In this document: piece after piece, positions 10,601 to 22,600 of the stretch
How the letters are laid out: the number at the start of each line of letters is the position of its first letter
How positions within the stretch are numbered: position 1 is the first letter of the stretch
Assembly (NCBI RefSeq): GCF_000188695.1
Contig: NW_004754926.1
Location: 1,694,068 to 1,721,829, forward strand
Source: Salpingoeca rosetta
Taxonomy: Eukaryota; Opisthokonta; Choanoflagellata; Craspedida; Salpingoecidae
DNA: 27,762 nucleotides
Direction: 5' to 3'
Translations under genes and position numbers: made by a program
The notes under the pieces: generated by a model
Seen by the model: the letters and a program-made list of their open reading frames with translations, nothing else
Told to the model about the DNA's origin: nothing
Database searches by the model: none

Positions 10601-13600
10601 AGCGAGTTCCAGCAGGCGCACGTGCGCGTGGACCTGCACCTGTCCGATGACGCGCTCTACACGCTCTCACCCCAAGACTTTGAGCTACGCACCCTGAACC
10701 CGCTGGTGCTTGGCGTGGTTGGCGGGCCTTCGCAGGCATCCACCGTGCAGGCCCTGGGCACCGGCGTGGGCCCCGTGCTGTACGTCAACTGGACCAGCCC
10801 AGCAACATGTGACCGTGTGTTCTCCCTCGCCACGACAGCCAGCGTCAACGTCACCCTGCCCGCGCCACGGGATGTGGCTGTCACACTCTCCGTGAACCGC
10901 ATCACCCCTGTTGGCGACGCCGCCAGTCTTCCCGGCGTTGGCATTGCCACGCAGGCCACCGTGACCGTTGTCGTGGAGTACGTGGATGATAGCACGCAGG
11001 ACCTCTCCCTGGATGACCGCCTCGTCGTTGTTGCGCAGGATCCAAGTGCCCTGACTGTCACACGTGGCCCCGGCAGCAGCCGGTTTGCCGTGGCAGCCAC
11101 CAACCGCTCTGGCACCTTCCAGCTGCTCGTCTCGTTCCAGCACCTGTCCATCACGCAGACGGCCAGCATCGACGTTGCGCTCGCGGACACGCTCACCCTC
11201 ACCACGGCGCCCTACCCGGCATACCCTGGTTCCAGTGCGCTGTCTGCGACGACGCTGAGCCTCATTGGCGGGACGGGCACGTTCCAGCAGGCGCAGCTCA
11301 CAGCGAGGCTGTCCCTGCTGAACGGGCCCACCTTCGACGTGACCACGGCGCCCGCCATCCGCTACAGCGCACTTGCACCAAACTCAACCACAGAGCCGGC
11401 CACGAACATCACCGTGTCGCCCGCGGGGCGCATTTCACCGACAGCGGCAACAACCGCAGACATTGCGGCCTCCTTCCAGGACATTGCTGCCAGCAAGGTG
11501 CGCGTGCTTGTGTCGAGCACGCCTGTGCTCATTGCAGAGTTTATCAACGTGGACGTGCCGTATTTCCTTGTTGGGATGCGTGGCGTGGGGTCCACCCAGG
11601 TGCGCTTCGGTGTGCGCCTCTCCGACGATCGGCAGCTGCCCGCGTCCTTCCTCTTCCCGAACAACAACATGTTCCGCTTCTCCGCCGCCTTTGCCACGTT
11701 TTCCCTCGACACCATCGCTGCCTCCGTGTCGGAGGGCGGCCGCGTGCTCCTGCACGACAACCTCCCCGAGGAAGCAACGCTGACCATCGCTGCTGCGCAC
11801 AACGCCACACTCGCCGTGAGCAGGCCCTTCACGTGCAACTTGAATCCGGAGTTTGGCGACATGGACGCCGGCGAGACACAGGGCGTGCCTTTGCCGCCCA
11901 CCGTCCCCGGCGCAACCGTCGCCATCCCTGTCCGAATCAACACTGGCAGTGCATCTGTGCAGGCCATCAAGCTCTCGCTGCAGTACGACCCAGCCCACCT
12001 CGACTTTGTCAGCGCTGTGGCTGGTGCAGATTGGCCTGGTGGTGCGTTCCTCTTCACTGCAAACGACCCACCCGGCATTGTGGATGTGGGCGGCGTTGCC
12101 ACACCCTTCACCGGGTCGGCTGCCGAGATTGCAGTCGTCACGCTGCGAGTGCTGGAGGCGGCGCGTGACATGCGCGTGCCGCTGCTGGGTGAGGTGGTGG
12201 AGCTCTCCGACGACAACAACGACCCCGTTGGTCCGTTCCGCGGCGTGCCCTCTGTTGCGGCCGACCTGGAAGTGATCGTGGGCCAGGCGCGCAGGCGCAG
12301 GTCGGAAGATGGCGCCGGCATGTCGGCAGCCATCATCGACGCCGCACCCACGCTCACCCGCCTTCGCCGCCGCACACGCACCAACCCACTTGGCGACGCC
12401 AACGCGGACGGTGTGTTCAGCCTGGCCGATGCCTCGTTTGCACAGCAGTACCTCACCCGCCTCATCTTCGACCCCACATACGGCAGCGACTTCACGCAGG
12501 AGCAGCTCGACGCCCTGGACATTGACCACAACAACGACCGCAACCCAGACGACGTGTTCTACCTTGCAAGCGTTGACTTCCGCAACTACCGCTTCTTCAA
12601 CAACATCTCCATCACGCCCGTCTCCAACAACACTGGGTGCCACGTCACCTTGCAGACGCGCGTGTTTGAGGGCGGCGACGTCCCAGCCAACGGCAACAAC
12701 ACGTTCGTCTTCTTCGACCTGGAGTCTGCCAACACAGCGTTTGCTGGCTTTGTGAACAACACCATCCTGCTGCAGGGGCAGCTGGAAACCAGAAACAAGG
12801 GGCCCGGCCTCAACGGCGCTCTCCTTCGCGCTGAATTCGTGGGCAACGGCACCTTCCTCATTGAGGCGTCTGTGCCGTCTGCATTTGACAACATTGGTGT
12901 GTCCCTTCTCATCGCCACCACAGACGCGACAGACCAAGGCAGCAACGCTCGCACCACCCGCATCCTCGGCGGCAGCGTTGACCCACCCTTCCTCTACACG
13001 GGCACCGTGTCCTTCACCTTGAACGTCAACCCCCAGACCAGTGTTCCAATCCGCCTCTCGGGCGGCTATGATCCGCTCGACACGTTCGACAACATGCTCG
13101 GGTCAGAGAACTGCCACCGCTCCTTTCCTTGCGATATGGACGAGTACGTTGTCGTGCCAGCCACGCCAACCTCCGCAGCCACGTGCGCAGCATGCCGCGT
13201 GTGCAATGCCACGGAGTACGAGACTGTGGAGTGTACCATGGACACCAACAGGGAATGCGCAGCCTGTGACGTGTGCATCGGTGACACATACCAGGCCCAA
13301 GCCTGCACACCACACTCCAACACGCTTTGTCTTCCTTGTGGCAACTGCACTTCGTCGCAATACATCGTGGCAGAGTGCACGGACACCACCCCTACCGTTT
13401 GCGGTGATTGTGGCGCCTGCAACCCTGATGAATATGTCAGCGCAAACTGCACAGAGTTTGCACCCACCATGTGCATGGACTGTGACACGTGCGACCCAGG
13501 GCAGTACATCCAGCATCCGTGCACAACCTACTTCAACACGGACTGCGAGGACTGCCGCGTGTGCAATGCAACCACAGAATACGAAGTCAGCCCGTGCCTG

Positions 13601-16600
13601 CTCACGCAGAACCGCGAATGCGAGCTCTGCGACATCTGCGGCGACGAGCAGTACGAGACAACCCCGTGCGGTGCCTTTTCCAACCGCGAGTGCGCCAACT
13701 GCTCAGTGTGCCTGATGGGGCAATATGAGGTGACGCCATGCACGCCTACTCAGAACAGGTTCTGCGACAACTGCAGCCCTTGTGGTTCCGGACAGTACAT
13801 CCTTGTGCCGTGTCAGGACACCATGGATACCATTTGCGACGACTGCGATACGTGCGACCCAGGCTTTTTCATTGAGAGAAACTGCACAGAGGACGCCAAC
13901 ACCAAATGTGCGCGTTGCGGAACCTGCCCGACAGAAACATACATCTCCTCCCCGTGCACCATGTTCAAGAACACCACGTGCTCTGCATGCAGGGTGTGCG
14001 AGGACGACGAATACCAGGACCGCGATTGCGAAAACGGCCTGAACCGCATCTGCAAGGAGATCCGAAACTGCCAGGCGGACGAGATTGAGGTCGCGCCTCC
14101 AACGCCGACCTCGGACAGAGTCTGTGTCAAGGTCGTGCCAGGTGCGCTGCCGCCGGTTGAGTTCCTGCCCACGCTTGGGCTGGGGTTCTACCTGAACAAC
14201 ACATACGCGGTATCAAACCAGGTGAGCCAGCGCGCCATCGGCGAGTTCTGGGACGGCAGCACGGGCCAGTCAGGCACAGTGCGGGTGCAGCTGGCAGACA
14301 CAACGGCCAGCGCCACGTACATGCAGGACCGTCTGCCAGCGGTGACGGTGTCCGGGGTGATCGCAGACCGCGTGGTGTGGTACGACGACCGCACGGTGCA
14401 CTGCCGCGTGCAGGTGCGGGACAGGCGGTTTGACGCGCACACGGAGAGCGCGCGGGTTGACCTTGAGGCGACGCCTGTCGGGTTCAGCGGGACGGCTGTG
14501 ACGGCGTCATGCGCCACAGCAACGACGGGGCAGTGCACGATTGACCTGAGCGTGCCGCTGTCGTGGTTTGGGGTTGTGGGGCAGGACGGTGACCGCACGG
14601 TGTCGCTTGCGTACGGGATCCGCGGGAGCGGGAGCACGGTGGATGCAGGCACGGTGACGCTGCGGCCGGCGCCGGAGGTGACGGTGTCGCGCGACGTTGT
14701 TGCTGTTGTGCCGCACCGCGACCTGTACCGGGGCGACCGGTTCACGGTGCCCGTGCAAGCAAACGCAGAGTACTACATCAACACGTGGCAGCTGCGCATT
14801 GACACGACGGCTGGGGAGGTTGAGATTGAGTCGATTGTGTATGACGAGGACGTGTGGACGGCGTCTGTGCTGATTGATGACGACAAGACGGCGGCGTCGA
14901 TCAACGGCGGGCCGGCAGACACGCTGTCGCGGCCGACGGGCCCGTCGCCGGGAGCGGAGGCGCTGTGCACGGTGAACCTGCGGGTGACTGGGGACGCGCC
15001 GCTGAGCCAGGCGAGCATGGTGCTTGTGACGGTGCTGTCGCTGTTTGACAGCAAGGGCCAGCAGCCGCTGCTGACGCCGACGGCGGCGACGACGGTTGAC
15101 CGCGATGGCACGCGGCGCGGTGCTGGCGCTGTGTACATTGTCGAGGACAGCGTGATGGGGGTGTTTGCGTGGGCCGGACAGGGCAGCCTTGTGAACACGG
15201 TGCCGCTGAACGGCGTTGGGATCACGAGCGTGGTGAGCGTGTGCGCGGTGCTCAAGTCGAGCGGCGGGTGCCCGGCGCTGACGAGCGGGCTGACGTGCGT
15301 GAGCGACGAGCCGGGCGCCGTTGCCGTTGGCGGCGGGTGCGCGCGGCTGGAGCTGAGCAGCAGCACGGACATGGGCTCTGCGCAGGTGAACGTGAGCGTG
15401 AGCCACGGCACGAGCGGGCACTCGACGCTGTTTGCGGTGCGGGTGTGGTACCCGGAGAGCGTGATGCTGACTGTGGACGATGACCGGCTGAGCCGCGTGG
15501 CTGGGTGGCGCGATTCCTCTGCGGGCTGCATGGACCGCTTCCAGAGCTCGCGCGTGCGCGCGCGGGGTGTGTTTGTGAGCGGCGCGGATCGGTTTGAGGC
15601 CGTGGTTGACGAGCAGGTGTCTGGGTACCTTGAGAGCAACGACAGCGGTGTGATGACGGTGGCTGGGCTCGAGGTGCAGGGCGTGTCGGCAGGAACTGCG
15701 AGCGTGCGGCTGCAGACTGATGCTGGCGTGAGCGTGCTTGTGCAGGTTGCTGATGAGACGGTCTCTGTGCAGCGGCTGCAGGCGCACGTTGTTGGCGACG
15801 TGCTGCTGAGCGGAGTGCCGTCGAGCGTTGAGCTTGGGGACGAGGTGGCGGCTGTTGCGATGGTGCAGCAGCGGCTGACGCAGGAGTTTGAGCGCGCGGA
15901 CGTGTACACGGAGGCTGTGCTGTCTGATGGCACGCGGCTTGGCGTGACGGAGGCAATGGGCCTTGTGCTTGGGAGCCGGGATCCCGTTGTTGTGCGCATT
16001 GTGAACGAGACGATGCGGGCAGCGGACGAGGACATTGAGGCAGTTGGGACGGGCCAGGGCCTGCTGCTTGAGGCGACGTGGTACGACGAGAGCGGGTGCA
16101 ACGGCACGGCGCCTGTGATTGGGGCCGGGCTTGGGCAGGTTGACATCGTGCTGCCGCTGCCTGAGCGAGTGATTGTCGACCTGAGCTCGTCAAGCATGAC
16201 GTACGCCGAGGACGCTGCGGCCAGCATTCCGGGGGGCCCGCCGTTGTCTGTGAGCGTGCGCGTGTACTTTGAGTTTGCGGACGGGCGGCGACAGGAGATG
16301 ACGACCGACGGCCGCACGATGTACGACGGCGTGAGCGCGGACGTTTCTGATGTGTTCCGAGTTGTGCGTGGGGAGAGCGCTGTGCGGCTTGTGCCGACGG
16401 GGAACGTGGGCACGGGACAGCTGCGGGTGAACTTCACGCACGTGAACGTGACGGGAAGCGCGAGCGTGGAGGTTGTTGTTGCGACTGGGCTTGAGATTAC
16501 GCCGCGGCCGTTCCCGACGTACAGCGGGTCTGGGAGCGTTGTTGAGACTGAGCTGAGCCCGATCGCCGGATCTGGGGTGTACCAGAGGGCGGTGTTTGAC

Positions 16601-19600
16601 GCTGTGATTACGATCAGCGACGGGCGGCAGTACGGCGTTGCGACTGCTGGAGCGATGGCGTACGAGCTGAGCCGGCCTGACGTGCTGGCGGTGGTTGGCA
16701 CGAACCGCGTGCAGCGGGTGGGGACGGCGACGGGGCCTGCCTCTGTTGTTGTGCGGGGCGTGTTTGGGTCGACGTTTGCTGGGCAGAGCAACGTGACGAG
16801 CGCCGGCGTTGAGATGCGGCTGAGCAACGAGACGCTGAGCGTGGTGAGCGTGGACGGGCTGAGCTTTGTGTCGACGCTGAGCGGACAGGCGGGCGTGAGC
16901 CGGTCGCAGGCGGTGTGCGGGATAACGCTGTCTGACGGGACGCGGTGGACGAGCGGGGCGCTGTTTCCGTCTGGGACGCTTGCGCTGAGCAACGTGCTGA
17001 TGTTTGAGACGAGCGAGGTGCTTGCTGCGAGCGTGAACGGGGCGTCTGGGCTTGTGCAGCTTGAGGGCAATTGGTACGAGCAGGTGACGCTGACGGCGCG
17101 TGCAGTGGACACGGGCGCGAGCGCATCGCGGATGTTTGCGTGCAACCTCTCGCCTGTGACTGGGGACATTGACCTTGGGTCGGCGACTGGAGTCCCTGTG
17201 CCTGCTGTGAGCGTTGGGGCGCGGTTCAGCCTGAGCGTGCGTGTTGCGCTTGGGTCGCGGGAGCTTGCGTCGATGGACGTGACTGTTGAGTATGACGCGG
17301 GCCTGCTGCGTGCCGTGGGTGTTGAGACGGGCAGCGGATGGCCTGGTGGCCCGTTTACGGGGAACCTGGACACGCCTGGGATGGCGCGGTTTGGCGGGGC
17401 AAGCGATCCTGTGAGCGGGACGCGCGAGCTTGCTGTTGTTGAGTTTGAGGTACTTGGCGATGGGCTTGCGTCGCTGGGCGGGTTTGTGACGACGGTGAGC
17501 GATGCGGACGGGGCTGCGATTATCCCTGACGGCACTGAGTTTGTTGCTGGCGCTGTTGAGGTGCTGACTGGCAGCGGGCCCGGGCGACGTCGGCGTGATA
17601 TCGCTGCCTCAGCCAGCGCTGACGGCACTACCGTCACTGCAGCGCTGCTGAGTGGACGAGAGTGGGTGCAGGCCGCACGGGAGCGACGCAGCGAGCGACG
17701 CCGTGAGCAGCAGGCTGTGCGGGTGCGACGCGCAGACTCGTGCACGCCCAAGCCGTGCCTGACATGCGACCCTGTGCGGCAGACGGGCGACACGGACGGT
17801 GACTGCCTGTTTGATGTGCGGGACGTGAGCTTTGCGCGCATGTACCTGAACTGGGTTGCGCTTGAGGACACTGCGCAGCTTGCGCAGGTGACGGAGCCGC
17901 AGCTGGTCAACCTGGACGCGGACCAGAACGATGCCGTGAACACGCAGGACGTGGACTTCCTGCTGAAGGTTAACTTTGGGCTGTACCACTTCTTTGCCAA
18001 CCTGAGCGTGGAGAGTGTCGGGGAGTCTCTGGACGCGTGCGAGCTGAGCATCAGCTTGCGGCTGATTGCTGGCGGCGCTGGTGCTGGCGACTCACCGGCA
18101 AACACGAACCAGACGTTCCTGTACTTTGACATTGAGAGCGAGGACGCGTCGCTTGCACCTGCGTTTGCGAGCAGCGTTGTTGTTGTTGGCAGCGCTGTTG
18201 CTGGGCTGAACAAGGGTGCCGGGTACAACGGCGGGCTGTGGCGCGCTGCGCCGCTTGGTGACGAGGGGTACTTTGGCGTGCGTGTTGCCACGGGGATCTC
18301 GCTGGAGAACATTGGGCTGTCGCTGATCCAGGGCACGGTGTCACCGTCTGGGGTTGGTGCGAATGCGCGCACGACGCCGATTCTCGGGGGCAGCCCGGAC
18401 CCTGCCAAGTTCCGGTTCACGAGCCCGCTTCGGTTTGACCTTGTTGTGAACGCGCAGACGACGATTGAGTTTGTTGCTGGCGCTGGGTACGACCCCTTCA
18501 CGGCCTTCAACAACACCCTCAGCAGCCTGCAGTGCCAGGCCGCAAAGGGGTGCCCTGTTGGCTTCCGTCTCGTGGAGAATGCAACACTCACATCACCCCC
18601 GGTGTGTGAGCCCATTCCGGTTGTGACCTACTCGCACCCACCCACGTTTTCCCTCCTGCCACCGTTTTCGCCATCGCTGTTTGCCACGGCGGATGACCCG
18701 AGTCAGTATGTGTCCGTTACGTCGCTGTTCTCAGCACGCGGTCAGACCCAGCTTGGAGACGTGTCGACCGTGTTCACCAGCCCCCGTTTCTCTGCTGCTT
18801 CCATTTCCGACGTGGACGTGTTTGTGACGCCACAAGTGCTTCAAACCGACAACCCAACGCTGACTGTGCTTGCTCAGGGCCGTGATGCTGCTGGCTCGTC
18901 GTTCTTCGTTGATGGAGACGTTGTCGTCGTGCTGCGTGATCGCGCGAGTGGTCAGGAAGTGGTGGATCAGTGCACGGCTGGGGTTGATGGCACGTGCGCC
19001 CTGACTGCGACCGTGCCTCAAACCTGGCTTGACGCTGCACCGGGCACAATTGACGTGCTTGCGTATGCGGGTGGCAGCCCTGGGTCGGCGCGAGTGTTTG
19101 CGAGCGTCGACGTTGCAGCTGGACCATCACCGCTGCAGTCACGTGCAGTGACGGCTGTGCTCCCCCGGCAGACGCTGTATCCGGGCACGGTGTACGAGGC
19201 GGAGGTTTACGCCAACTTCGCCCGCAGCATCGCCGCGTTCTCGCTGACCGTGAATGTGACACAGAGCCTTGTGGTTGAGCGCCTGCGGGTTGATGAGCAG
19301 TACTGGAACGCCGTGTCTGACGTGTTCTCGCCGACAACGGCGGCCATCAACGCGATTGTGTCGGATGACAGCAACCTGGACACTGGCGAGCAGTTGTTAT
19401 GCAAGATCGAGTTTGTAGTGAACGAAACAGTCACGGCAGACATGGGCTCCATGTCCGTTGTTGTGGAGGAGCTTGCAGATGAGTTTAGCAACCGCCTTTC
19501 GCTGCGGGGAACATTCGACCCAACATTTGCGTACTACGAGACGCGTGACGGCACGCAGTCCGGTCCGCGCGGGTCTGTGTACATTGGTGACGATGTGGTG

Positions 19601-22600
19601 GTCGGCGTATTTGCCACGCTTCAATCGAGTGCGTTCAACACGGCGTCGCTTGGGCTGGGCGCAACGGTTGTGCCTGTCCAGCTGAATGCGCTGACCCGAT
19701 CTGGGCAGGTGTTGACTGGCGCCCAAGTGTCTGCAGCAGACGCGGCAGCCTGCTCCGTTGTGCCGGCGAGCGCGGGCACCCTGAGCGGAGACTGCACGCA
19801 ACTGGTGCTGAACGCGACGCAGAGCGTGCCGGGCCAGACGATGCGAGTTTCCTTTGGCGCAGCGAGTTCGGGGGCGCAGGCCACCAACTACACGCTTGAG
19901 GCGGTGATTGCTGACCAGCTATCAGTTGTGCTCGATGACGCTGAGCTGAATGCGGTGGCTTCCCCCGCGGATTGCCCCACAGCCGTGTACCAGGGCAGCC
20001 GTGTCCGCGTGACGGCCGTGATTGAGCGTGCAGACATGACGAGCATTGGCGTAGATGTGACGCAGCGTGTGCTGCCATTCCTGCGCGTGCGTGACAGCGA
20101 CGTTGCGACGCTAAACACCACGCTGGACGGCACGCTGTATGTTGTCGGCACTGCGCCTGGCACGACGTTTGTGGACGTGCTGTTCCTTGGCGGCGACGTT
20201 GCAGCAACTGCTGCCGTCAACGTCAGTAGCACCCCTGTGGGCATTGAACGCATTGGCGTGGAGATGGTCACTGGGCTTGGAGCGGAAACGGCGCTGACAG
20301 CATCCCCGTATGGCTTTGCCGTGAACGTGACCAAGGTGGCGCAACTTGAGTTTGAGGGCGATGTTGCAGCATTCAAGGCCAGCGTGCTGTACGCTGACGG
20401 CCTGCGGGAGGATCTGGACCACCGCGCACGCGGCGTCGTGCTGGCCTTCAACAGCACGGATGTGCTGCAGGTTGATGGCACGGCAGCAGCAGGTGGCGGG
20501 CCTGCTCTCTCTGCTTTGGCTGTTGGCAGCGGCGTTGTTGCGGTGAACGTGACCTGGACACCACCCAACTGCACGCAGGCGCTGGCTGTTGGGATGCAGG
20601 ATGTTGTTGTTGCGTTGCAGCAGCCTGTGCGGGTGATTGTGGGCGTGTCAGCGAACGTGCTGACCCCTGCCTCGGATCCAGCCGCGTGTGCTGGTGTGGC
20701 GACGAGGACATCGCTAGTGGTGCAGCTTGAGTACGCTGACGGGCATCGCGTTGACGCAACAGCCGATCCGCGGACCGTGGTGGATGTGGATGACGCGGTG
20801 CTTGACGCCGAGGACAGGCTGTCGCTTGCACCAGACGCTCTCCCGGGCGCGATTGAGGTTGTTGCAAACGCGACGGCGACCGCCGGTGCTGCTGGCGTGC
20901 GTGTGTCGTTTACCCACTTGCCGCTGGCGGAGACTGTGAGTGTGGCGGTTGTACGTGCGGAGCAGCTCTCGGTGTTGCTGCACCCTTACCCGGCGTTTGC
21001 TGGCTCGACCAATGTGGACGCCAGTCCCCTCAACCCGATTGCAGACACGTCCGTGTACCAGCAGGCGCTTGCGTCTGTGGTTCTCGTGGTGTCGTCGCCT
21101 GTTGGCCAAGTTGATGTCTCGGACACGGCTGTGGTAGAGGCTGCAAACAGCAGCGTGTCGGTTGTTGCCGGCTCGCGCATGGTGACTGTTGAGGATCCGG
21201 CGGCGCCCAGCGGGCTCGTGCGCGCGACGCTGTGCTCCATCAGCAACACGACGCAGATTGGCATCAGCCAAACGCCGGTGTTTGTGCGGGACATTGATGA
21301 AGTGTCGTTCCCCGACACGTTTGAGGGCGAGCGAGGCTCGCAGGGGCAGGTGACCACGGGTGTGCTGCTTGATGATGGCACACGTCTGCCTGCGGATGTG
21401 CTTACGCCGCGCCTGCGCACGAACTTGCCTCTTCTTCAGTTCACACTGTCTGCGGTGAACAACGGCGGCAGGAATGGCCCGGCGCTTGTCGTGGACAATG
21501 CGACCGGTGTAGTGACGCTGCTTGGCAACAGTGCAGGCTACGTGGAGCTGGTGGTGCAGTCGAGACTCAACCCCAACGTGACGCGCAGCATCGTGATGGC
21601 TGCCAACCTGCTGCCGGCTGTGGGTGACATTGACATTGGAAGCAGCACAGGTCCAGCTGATGGTGGCCCGCACCGGGTTGGCGACGAATTCACGCTTGCC
21701 GTGCGTGTGAACACGGGCACGTACACCGTGGCCGCGGTTGACGTGACGCTGCAGTACAACGCCAGCGTCGTGGAGGCTGTGCGCGTGGAGCGAGGGCCGG
21801 ACTGGATTGGTGGGACGTTCATCGCGACACTCAACGACCCCGTCGGCGAGATTGCGTTTGGCGGCATTGCATCTGGCATCCGCGGCATGGACACAATTGC
21901 GCTGGTGACGCTGCGCGTGCTTGATGCCGTTTCTGACCCCATGATCACGGTGATGAGCGGAACCATCAACACGCTGGCCACGGCAAACCAGGACCCTGTT
22001 GGCGATGACACGCCTCGGCCAATGGTGGCTGGAGACATTCCCATTCGCGTGCAGCCCGTGTCGCGTCGCCGTCGCAGCGACAGCAGTGGCAGTACCGGCG
22101 CGATGCTGACACACGCAGCAGCAGCAGCAACAGCATCGTCATCGTCATCATCAGCACCACCAGAGGCTGTTGCTGCTGCTGCGCGCGTGCGTCGGGCCAT
22201 GTGCTCAGAGTACGTGCGTGGTGACACCAACCTGGACTGCGCGTTTGACCTGAACGACGTGACGTTCCTGCAGTCATACCTGCTCAGCTTGCACAGCCCG
22301 AGCGGGCCGTTGAGTGTGACGCCAGAGCAGCTGGAGGAGCTGGATGCAGACAACTCTGGCACGCCAGACACGTTGGACGCGCTGTTCCTGCTGCGCACCA
22401 ACTTCAGACAGCTTCGCTTTGTCAGCACACCACGCCTGTCGCGCCGCCCCGCCATGGGCCCCACGGGCGCATGCACGTACCGGCTTGTCGTGGATGTGTA
22501 CACCAAGTCTGGACCTGCGCCTCCGGAGCAGACGGACGTGTTTGTTGACTTTGAGAGCTTGGGCATGGACTTGGGCGCTCTTGTGTCCAACCTGTCCTTC

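Noticed and set aside
10657..12937. Other long minus-strand frames inside the giant gene, including 500 codons at 11435-12937
   Set aside because: These are overlaps of a coding frame with strong codon bias; no start context, splice pattern or recognisable domain.
14773..18615. 1280-codon open frame on the minus strand
   Set aside because: It is the antisense of module 2 of the giant gene. The G-ending codon bias there removes TTA, CTA and TCA from the sense frame, which keeps the antisense frame open. Its composition (Ser/Thr/Pro/Arg) and lack of any family motif fit an artefact.
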